A stretch of 17,453 bases of DNA from Betaproteobacteria bacterium (GTDB taxonomy: Bacteria; Pseudomonadota; Gammaproteobacteria; Burkholderiales; Burkholderiaceae): positions 1 to 17,453 of the forward strand of contig JAGWXN010000035.1 in NCBI GenBank assembly GCA_018969885.1. Direction: 5' to 3'. Every line of letters begins with the position of its first letter. Within the stretch, counting starts at the first letter, position 1. This document shows positions 7,429 through 13,370 of the stretch, one piece after another. The notes below the pieces were generated by a model. That model had not been told where the DNA came from and did no database searches. It saw only the letters and a list, made by a program, of their open reading frames with translations. The translations under genes were made by a program, and so were the position numbers.

Positions 7429-7445
7429 CCGCCACGCGCTCGCGA

Positions 7446-8585
7446 CTAAAGTGAGGACGCGCTCGCGCCGCGACGCCGTTGTTCCTTGCTGTACGCGTGT
7501 ACGGCCTCTACCAGCGCTGTGACCGACTCGGGCGGCGTGAACTGGGAAATGCCATGGCCCAGATTGAACACATGGCCGATTCCGGCCTGCGGCACGCCGA
7601 AACTTTCGAGCGCCTTCAGCGCTTCGCCTCGGATTTGCTCCGGGGCAGCCATCAGCACCATGGGGTCGAGATTACCCTGGATGGCACACCGCGCCCCCAC
7701 GCGGGCACGCGCCTGACCAAGGTTCACCGTCCAGTCGACCCCCACACCGTCGCAGCCCGTGGCAGCGATTTCCTCCAGCCAGAGTCCGCCCCCCTTGGTA
7801 AACACAATCACCGGCACCTGGACACGACGCGTGCCGACCACCCGGCCGCTGGCATCGACCTCGGGTTCGTCGCGCTCGCGCCGCAGGCGATCAATCACCT
7901 GCCGGATCGGCCCCAGCGAAAATTTCTGGAATGCGCCATCAGCCAGCGCGCCGCCCCAGGAGTCAAAAATCATGAGCGCCTGCGCGCCCGCCTCGACCTG
8001 GGCGTTGAGGTAGTCGGCCACCGCCTGCGCATTAACCTCGAGGATGCGCTTCATGAGGTCGGGGCGACGGTAAAGCATGCTCTTTACCTGGCGGAAATCA
8101 TCGCTGCCGCCGCCTTCGACCATGTAGCAGGCGAGCGTCCAGGGACTGCCCGAAAAGCCAATCAGGGGAACCCGGCCACCCAGCGCGCCGCGGATCGTAC
8201 TGACGGCCTTCATCACGTAGCCGAGCGAGTCAGCAGGATCGGGCGAGGCGAGCCCCGCCACGGCCGCCTCATCCCGAACCGGGCGTTCGAATTTCGGGCC
8301 CTCGCCCTCGGCAAAATAAAGCCCCAGGCCCATGGCGTCGGGCACGGTCAGAATGTCCGAGAACAGAATCGCGGCATCAAGCGGATAGCGATCAAGCGGC
8401 TGCAGCGTCACCTCGCAGGCCAACTCGTGGTTCTTGCACAGGTTGAGGAAGCTCCCCGCGCGAGCCCGCGTGGCGTTGTACTCGGGCAGGTAGCGGCCCG
8501 CCTGGCGCATCAGCCAGATGGGGGTGTATTCGGTGGGCTCGCGGCGCAGCGCGCGCAGGAAGGTATCGTTCTTAAGGGGGGACAT
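7446..8585 (-). CDS. hemE: Uroporphyrinogen III decarboxylase
   Basis: HemE decarboxylates the four acetate side chains of uroporphyrinogen III to give coproporphyrinogen III, a cytosolic step of haem synthesis. The 379-residue protein shows the family signatures [15 protein letters not shown] (near 22-36, with the substrate-binding arginines), [15 protein letters not shown] (with the conserved aspartate), [34 protein letters not shown] and the C-terminal HVFNLGHGI. It is about 25 residues longer than E. coli HemE (354). Part of this is a short charged insertion, near [15 protein letters not shown], just before the [11 protein letters not shown] strand. The ATG is preceded by AGGAG (8600-8596) at 10 nt. 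The IlvB-like gene lies 90 bp upstream in the same direction and may be cotranscribed. A haem-synthesis gene beside priA fits betaproteobacterial gene order as I remember it. Confidence 0.97.
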   Translation of the reverse strand: MSPLKNDTFLRALRREPTEYTPIWLMRQAGRYLPEYNATRARAGSFLNLCKNHELACEVTLQPLDRYPLDAAILFSDILTVPDAMGLGLYFAEGEGPKFERPVRDEAAVAGLASPDPADSLGYVMKAVSTIRGALGGRVPLIGFSGSPWTLACYMVEGGGSDDFRQVKSMLYRRPDLMKRILEVNAQAVADYLNAQVEAGAQALMIFDSWGGALADGAFQKFSLGPIRQVIDRLRRERDEPEVDASGRVVGTRRVQVPVIVFTKGGGLWLEEIAATGCDGVGVDWTVNLGQARARVGARCAIQGNLDPMVLMAAPEQIRGEALKALESFGVPQAGIGHVFNLGHGISQFTPPESVTALVEAVHAYSKEQRRRGASASSL

Positions 8586-8616
8586 CGAATGAGGGCTCCT
8601 GGCTCTGACTCGGTTT

Positions 8617-8644
8617 GGGCTGGGTCCGGGGCTCGGTTCGGGGG
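8617..8644 (+). other. G-tract cluster (possible G-quadruplex) upstream of hemE
   Basis: Four G-tracts occur on the plus strand: GGG at 8617-8619, GGG at 8622-8624, GGGG at 8628-8631 and GGGGG at 8640-8644, with loops of 2, 3 and 8 nt. The run lies in the 90-bp gap between the IlvB-like gene and hemE, on the template strand for hemE. The pattern is seen directly; folding or a regulatory effect is inference. Confidence 0.35.
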
Positions 8645-8675
8645 TTCGATTCAGGTTGGATTGGGGCTCGTACCC

Positions 8676-10250
8676 TTAACCAATCACGAGTTCGATCAGT
8701 TGCGGGCCCGGCTGTGACATGGCTCGGCCGAACAGTCGGGCGAACTCGCTCAGATCATCCGTGCGCGCGGCTTCCAGCCCCATGCCACGCGCCATGGCGA
8801 CAAAGTCGAGCGTGGGGCGATCGAGCGTGAGCATGTCGGTGGCGCGGCGGCCTGGCGTTCCGGCACCCACTCCCGCAAACTCACCACGCAGGATCTGGTA
8901 AGCGCGATTGGCCATGATCACCACGGTGACATCAAGCGCTTCGCGCGCCATCGTCCAGAGCGCCTGGATGGTGTACATCGCGCTGCCGTCGCCTTCGAGC
9001 GCGACCACCTTGCGATCGGGCGCGGCAATGGCGGCGCCCACGGCGCACGGCAAGGCAAAACCAATCGAGCCGCCCATCACCGAGAGCCAATCGTGGGGCG
9101 CGGCACCCGCGGTGGGCGGGCCGAATGACCGCCCGGTGGTGACCGCCTCATCAATTACGATGGCGTGCTCAGGAAGATGGGCGGCGAGCACCGCGGCGAT
9201 TCCGTCCGAAGTCGGGCGGCCGGTCGGCAGTGCGCCCGTATCGATCGTCCGCCGCGAGGCCACATGCGCGGGCGCGAGCGCAGAGGCCCCCAGCTCGGCC
9301 GCCAGTGCCGCAAGCGCGGCCCGGCCATCGTGTTCGGGCTCTGTGAGCGTGATGAAGGCGCAGCCCGCCGGCGCGAGCCTGCGCGGCTTGTCGGGATACG
9401 CAAAAAAAGCAATCGGCGCACGGGCCCCCACCAGCACGATTTGTCTGAAACGGGCGAGCGCGGCGACCGTGGGGTCGACCGCATAGGGCAATCGGGCAGC
9501 CGACACCCTGCCCGCTCCCCGCGACAGCTTGGCGGTATAGAACTCGGTCATGAGCGTACAACCGGTGCGAGCCGCGATGCGTCCCGCGTCGGTGAGCGCC
9601 TCGTCGTCGAGCGCGCCGGCACCCAGGAGCAGCAGCGTATCGGGCCCGGAGAGCGCCCGCGCGGCAGCGACCACCGCCGCCGACTCAAACGGCCGATAGG
9701 CCACAGCGGGTCGCATCGAATCCGGTGCGAGCGGTGCCTGCCCAGCGGGCAGCTCGCCCCAGGCCGCATCGGCCGGGAGCGCGAGTGTGGCGATCTGACC
9801 CGGGGGCGTGGCGGCCGCGTCGATCGCAGCCAGCGCATCGGCACGCAGCGTGTGGGCCGAGCGGGTGGTGCGCACCCAGCGGGAAACGACCCGACCAAGC
9901 GCCTCGATATCGGAGGTGAGCGGCGAGTCGTTGGCGAGATGATCGGTGGCGTGGTCGCCCACGATGTTGACGATGCCCGAGCGTGCCCGCCGCGCGTTGT
10001 GAAGGTTGGCGAGCCCATTGCCCAGGCCGGGGCCCAGGTGAAGCAGCGTGGCGGCGGGCTTGCCGGCAATGCGGTAGTAGCCGTCTGCCGCGCCTGTGAC
10101 CACGCCTTCGAACAGACCCAGCACGCAGCGCATGCGATCGATCCGGTCGAGCGCCGCAACGAAATGCATCTCGGAGGTGCCGGGGTTGGTGAAGCAAACC
10201 TCCACGCCGCCGGCAAGCAGCGTGTGGACCAGATCGTCAGCGCCGTTCAA
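8676..10250 (-). CDS. IlvB-like thiamine-diphosphate-dependent enzyme, substrate unknown
   Basis: This 524-residue cytosolic ThDP enzyme has the order of the pyruvate oxidase/acetolactate synthase/benzoylformate decarboxylase superfamily. The N-terminal Pyr domain has NPGTSEMHFV and LGLFEGVVTGAADGYYR, with the cofactor-activating glutamate E48. A central Rossmann-like domain follows, and then a C-terminal PP domain with GDG (420-422), a 25-residue gap and N448 in VIMANRAY, the Mg/ThDP motif. Such proteins are often named 'acetolactate synthase large subunit', but no regulatory ilvN-type subunit adjoins it and it is shorter than biosynthetic enzymes (about 560-590), so a decarboxylase or lyase is as likely. 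The start is TTG at 10250, supported by AGGGAG (10264-10259) 8 nt upstream and by homology beginning at once (MNGADDLVHTLLAGGV). It is followed by hemE. The fold is certain; the reaction is not. Confidence 0.85.
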   Translation of the reverse strand: MNGADDLVHTLLAGGVEVCFTNPGTSEMHFVAALDRIDRMRCVLGLFEGVVTGAADGYYRIAGKPAATLLHLGPGLGNGLANLHNARRARSGIVNIVGDHATDHLANDSPLTSDIEALGRVVSRWVRTTRSAHTLRADALAAIDAAATPPGQIATLALPADAAWGELPAGQAPLAPDSMRPAVAYRPFESAAVVAAARALSGPDTLLLLGAGALDDEALTDAGRIAARTGCTLMTEFYTAKLSRGAGRVSAARLPYAVDPTVAALARFRQIVLVGARAPIAFFAYPDKPRRLAPAGCAFITLTEPEHDGRAALAALAAELGASALAPAHVASRRTIDTGALPTGRPTSDGIAAVLAAHLPEHAIVIDEAVTTGRSFGPPTAGAAPHDWLSVMGGSIGFALPCAVGAAIAAPDRKVVALEGDGSAMYTIQALWTMAREALDVTVVIMANRAYQILRGEFAGVGAGTPGRRATDMLTLDRPTLDFVAMARGMGLEAARTDDLSEFARLFGRAMSQPGPQLIELVIG

Positions 10251-10564
10251 TTGGAGATCTCCCTGACCGGTCCGCTACGATGGCGGCCGGTTTCATCGAC
10301 CCGCATGTTACGACGGATTGCTGCAAAGCGGCCGGCAGCGGAGCGCGAGGCTCGCGCTGCCGGCGAAACGGCGCGGGGTCGATCAGCCCGAGGTCGAGGC
10401 CCGATCGGCCTTCGCAGCGTATGGCACACGGGTCAGGTGGGCCTGGCAAAGCGCAGGTCGACGGAAAGATTCTGTTCCTTACCCGAGAGCGACAAGAGGC
10501 CAGCCACGCCGGTGAGCGAGCTAGGCAGCGAGCCAAGCCCTTAAAACCCAGGTTAAATCAGAGC
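10251..10564. other. Gene-free stretch between the IlvB-like gene and the SapC gene
   Basis: This 314-bp interval separates two leftward transcription units. It holds the ribosome-binding site of the IlvB-like gene (10259-10264) and a strong imperfect palindrome (10331-10364). I found no convincing promoter, and the reading frames that cross it have no protein-like character. No remnant of a known gene was recognised. Confidence 0.55.
10331..10364. repeat. Stable 34-nt palindrome between transcription units
   Basis: GCCGGCAGCG (10331-10340) and CGCTGCCGGC (10355-10364) are perfect 10-bp arms. Inside, GAGC/GCTC add four more pairs after a single bulged G (10354), leaving a GCGAG loop. The element lies about 200 nt beyond the SapC stop. 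No T-run follows on either strand, so it is not a standard intrinsic terminator. It could stabilise the operon's 3' end, act in Rho-dependent termination, or be one copy of a dispersed REP-like family. Confidence 0.5.
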
Positions 10565-11332
10565 TCACGAAACCGTTGATCCTGAGGGCCTTGCCGCAGC
10601 CGCTTCGCTCGGCTCAGGATCGTCCTCGGGCGGGCCGTCCTCAAGCCGCTCAAATTGCTGCAGCGACACCAGGTGTGCATAAATAGATGACAGCCATCCC
10701 GCACTCCGGAGCTCAGAGAGCTTCGCATCGGGAAGACCATCGAGCCGCTCTTCGTTGATCACGTAGCAGCCATTGACTTCCAGCGTTTCGTCGCCCCGCC
10801 GCGCCCGCACGGCGAAGGGCGTGAACAGGTTGCGGGCAGCGAGCGCGCGGCAAAACACATCGGTGCGAAGCTGCATCTCGCGGATCTGCTGTAACCACTG
10901 CCGGGCCTGCTCCAGCGCCTCGGTCGGTGCGCCCTGCGCATCAAAAAGCCGCGCCCCCTCGGTGAGCGAGACGAGTTCGCTTGCCGCATCGATACAGACC
11001 GCAAAACGCTCAGCCTCGCCCTCCCCTGCGGCACGCGCGAGCGCAAATGGATAGGCCCGAATCACGGCGGGCACATACGAGGCCAACCAGCTGCCGTCGA
11101 TATCGACGTAGACGTTTTCACCCTCGCGAAGGCCGAGAAGCGCCATCGGACGAAAACTGTCGATCGCCGGATCCTCGACAAACACAATGGGATAGAGCGC
11201 GGCTGCCCGGACCATCTCGGCCTGCATCAGCGCCGACATGTGGACGCCTTTCGCAAACTCGAAACCGGTCTGCGGCCGAACGCGGAGCGCCGCATGTCGT
11301 TTGGAATTGAGCGCAACCAGATCGCGGAACAT
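10565..11332 (-). CDS. SapC family protein
   Basis: This 255-residue protein matches the SapC family (named from an S-layer-associated locus; molecular function unclear). Recognisable family features in order: LNSKRHAALRV near the start, FAKGVHMSALMQAEMVRAAALYPIVFVED (27-54), FRPMALLGLREGENVYVD, GSWLASYVPAVIRAYPFALA, a central RFAVCID...LVSLTEGARLFDAQGAPTEALEQA block, and the C-terminal VNGCYVINEERLDGLPDAKLSELRSAGWLSSIYAHLVSLQQ. The last 25 residues are acidic and disordered. There is no signal peptide or membrane helix, so it is probably cytosolic. GGAG (11344-11341) is 8 nt before the ATG and the gene starts 14 nt after the SecA-like stop, making it the last visible gene of the export-type operon. 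Its position suggests a role in handling the operon's substrate, which is inference. Confidence 0.85.
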   Translation of the reverse strand: MFRDLVALNSKRHAALRVRPQTGFEFAKGVHMSALMQAEMVRAAALYPIVFVEDPAIDSFRPMALLGLREGENVYVDIDGSWLASYVPAVIRAYPFALARAAGEGEAERFAVCIDAASELVSLTEGARLFDAQGAPTEALEQARQWLQQIREMQLRTDVFCRALAARNLFTPFAVRARRGDETLEVNGCYVINEERLDGLPDAKLSELRSAGWLSSIYAHLVSLQQFERLEDGPPEDDPEPSEAAAARPSGSTVS

Positions 11333-11346
11333 GATGGGGGCTCCGG

Positions 11347-13368
11347 TCAGTTGCGCGTGGCGGGCTCGAACGGCAGGGCGTTATCGAGCCAGTCATCGGA
11401 TTTGAGTACGCCACGGCGACGCGAAAACGCGTCGGCCTCGGCACGTCGCTGGGACAATCGAATCAGCGCCCGCACCCAGAGCCCGCGAAACGGCAGGTGA
11501 AGGCGCGCGGCGCCTGCCACCAGCGCACGCGCCGGCGCCGACAGGAAGCGCTTGACGAGGCCGTCTTCGGCGCTCACAAAAACCGACACGCTTCCCGGGT
11601 CACCCTGTCGGCCGCACCGGCCCGCGAGCTGCCGGTCGATGCGCCCCGATTCATTGGTCTCGGCGATGATCACATGGAGCCCGCCTTGCGCAGGCACGCC
11701 TTCGCCCAACCGGATGTCGGTGCCTCGTCCGGCCATGTTGGTGGCGATCGTGATGCGGCCGGGCTCGCCGGCTCGGGCAATGATGCGCGCTTCCTCGGCG
11801 TGCCGGACCGCGTTCAGCAACTCGAATGCGAGCCCGCGCGCGCCCAGAAGCGCAGCCAGCGTCTCGCTCGATTCCACGCTCCGTACACCCACCAGCACTG
11901 GCTGGCCGCGCTCATGCAAGGTCACAATCTGCGCCACCACCGCCTGCCACTTGCGCCCTGCGCTTTCGAAGAGCCGCGGCGCGCTGCTGCGGGTAAGTCG
12001 CGGCCGGTGCGTGGGAATCGGCATCACCCCCAGGCGATAGATTCGCCAGAACTCCGCCGACGCTTCGCGACCGGTGCCGGTGGTGCCCGCCAGCCGCGGC
12101 ATGCGCCGAAAAAAAGTCTGAAAACTCATCTGACCCAGCGACTCATTCGGATCTGTGACATCGACCCCTTCGCGCGCCTCGATCGCCTGGTGGAGGCCCG
12201 CTGTGAGGGTGCGGCCCGGGGTCATGCGGCCGGTGAACTCATCGAGCAGCACCACCTTGCCGTCGTCAACCAGATATTGGTGACCGCGAAGGATGAAGTG
12301 GCGAACGGTGAGCGCCTGACGAAGGAGCTCTTCGCGGCGCGGCTCGGCGCGCCACACCACGCCGAGCTCTGCCGCACGCGCGGTGAGCGCCGCGCGCGCG
12401 CCTTCGCGAAGCATCACGGTGCGCTGCCTGCGAAGGAGCTCATAGTCGCGCTCTTCCACCAGCTGATCGGCGATGGTGGACACCAGCCGCGCTGCATCGG
12501 CAAGACCCAGGTCGCTTCGCGGTGCCGACAAAATGAGCGGCGTCACCGCCTCATCAATCAGCACGTTATCGGCCTCGTCCACAATCACCGTGTGCAACCC
12601 GCGCACCTGAATCTGCGGCGCCTGCGCATCCGGGGGAACCGTACCGAGCCAGCGCCGGAAGGCAAGCCGCTGCGGATCATGGCCTGCCCGGGCGGCCAAC
12701 TGATCACGCAGAAAATCAGCGAGCATTTCCTTTGCGGTGAGATAGACCACATCAGCGCCATAGCGGGCCAGGCGCTCATCCGGTTTGTCGGTCGAGACCA
12801 CCGCCGCCACCCATACCCCGCAGCGCTCAAAGAGCGGCGACATGTCCTCGGCATCGCGCGCAGCGAGATAGTCGTTGGAGGTGACAAGGTGACAGGGCTC
12901 GCCACTCCAAGCGGCCAGAACCGCCGCGAGCGCTGCGGTCAGCGTCTTGCCCTCGCCCGTGGCCATCTCGGCAAGCCAGCCGTGATGAAGCGCAAGCGCT
13001 CCCATGAACTGCACCGGATAGGGTCGCATGCCAAGCGCGCGGTACGCGGCCTCGCCGATGGCGGCAAGCGCCTCGATCCGCTGGCCACCCGCTTCAAGCG
13101 GATCGCGGCGGACCGCCTCGCGCAGCATGCGCATCCGTTCGGTGAGCGCCGCCTCATCCAGGCTCGAGACGGCCGCGCAGGCAGCGGCCACCTTCAGCGC
13201 ATCGCGATGCAGTCGCCGTGCGTGTTGCGGCAGGCGGCGCGCCAAGCCACGGGCGGCGTGCGCGAGCGCATCGGCACCCTCGGGCAGCTTCTTCGCGAGC
13301 GGAAGCGGCGGTGGCACGAACCCCGCGGGCACACCCAGACGCGACGAGAGTGCAGTGGCGGCATCCAT
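11347..13368 (-). CDS. SecA-like ATPase lacking the C-terminal translocation domains
   Basis: This 673-residue paralogue of the Sec motor has Walker A EMATGEGKT (134-142), SNDYLA, the DEAD-box VDEADNVLIDEAVTPLIL (263-280), a retained preprotein-crosslinking region (about 282-375), DEFTGR and GLHQAIEAREGV, FQTFFRRMPRLAGTTGT, NBD2 with GQPVLVG, TIATNMAGRGTDI (540-552), and motif VI RQLAGRCGRQGD (579-590). It ends soon after QRRAEADAFSRRRGVLKSDDW, which aligns to the first turns of the SecA scaffold helix ([21 protein letters not shown] in E. coli). The rest of the scaffold with the two-helix finger, the wing domain and the zinc-binding tail are absent (E. coli SecA has 901 residues). The ATG at 13368 lies 2 nt after the M50 stop; an upstream ATG at 13419 is possible but would overlap that gene. 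It is probably an accessory motor, not the housekeeping SecA. Confidence 0.88.
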   Translation of the reverse strand: MDAATALSSRLGVPAGFVPPPLPLAKKLPEGADALAHAARGLARRLPQHARRLHRDALKVAAACAAVSSLDEAALTERMRMLREAVRRDPLEAGGQRIEALAAIGEAAYRALGMRPYPVQFMGALALHHGWLAEMATGEGKTLTAALAAVLAAWSGEPCHLVTSNDYLAARDAEDMSPLFERCGVWVAAVVSTDKPDERLARYGADVVYLTAKEMLADFLRDQLAARAGHDPQRLAFRRWLGTVPPDAQAPQIQVRGLHTVIVDEADNVLIDEAVTPLILSAPRSDLGLADAARLVSTIADQLVEERDYELLRRQRTVMLREGARAALTARAAELGVVWRAEPRREELLRQALTVRHFILRGHQYLVDDGKVVLLDEFTGRMTPGRTLTAGLHQAIEAREGVDVTDPNESLGQMSFQTFFRRMPRLAGTTGTGREASAEFWRIYRLGVMPIPTHRPRLTRSSAPRLFESAGRKWQAVVAQIVTLHERGQPVLVGVRSVESSETLAALLGARGLAFELLNAVRHAEEARIIARAGEPGRITIATNMAGRGTDIRLGEGVPAQGGLHVIIAETNESGRIDRQLAGRCGRQGDPGSVSVFVSAEDGLVKRFLSAPARALVAGAARLHLPFRGLWVRALIRLSQRRAEADAFSRRRGVLKSDDWLDNALPFEPATRN

Positions 13369-13370
13369 CG

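Larger units (their letters stand above)
7131..7445. other. AT-richer hemE-priA intergenic region with DnaA-box-like sites
   Basis: This 315-bp gene-free stretch is visibly richer in A/T than its surroundings, most of all at 7266-7306, where T-runs and TTTAAATCAATCACTTA occur. It contains a perfect DnaA box (7191-7199), two near matches (7203-7211 and 7367-7375), a candidate leftward promoter for priA (7216-7242), and a 7-bp-stem hairpin (7410-7428) just after hemE. No reading frame here looks coding. It could simply be the priA regulatory region, or it may hold a DnaA-titrating or origin-like element. Confidence 0.6.

Noticed and set aside
7479..8717. Plus-strand 412-codon frame opposite hemE
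   Set aside because: The minus strand encodes full-length HemE with all signatures; the opposite frame is a codon-bias shadow.
10280..10579. Possible small genes in the gap before the SapC gene
   Set aside because: Frames on both strands are Arg/Ser/Pro-rich, lack good ribosome-binding sites and overlap the palindrome; no protein family is recognised.
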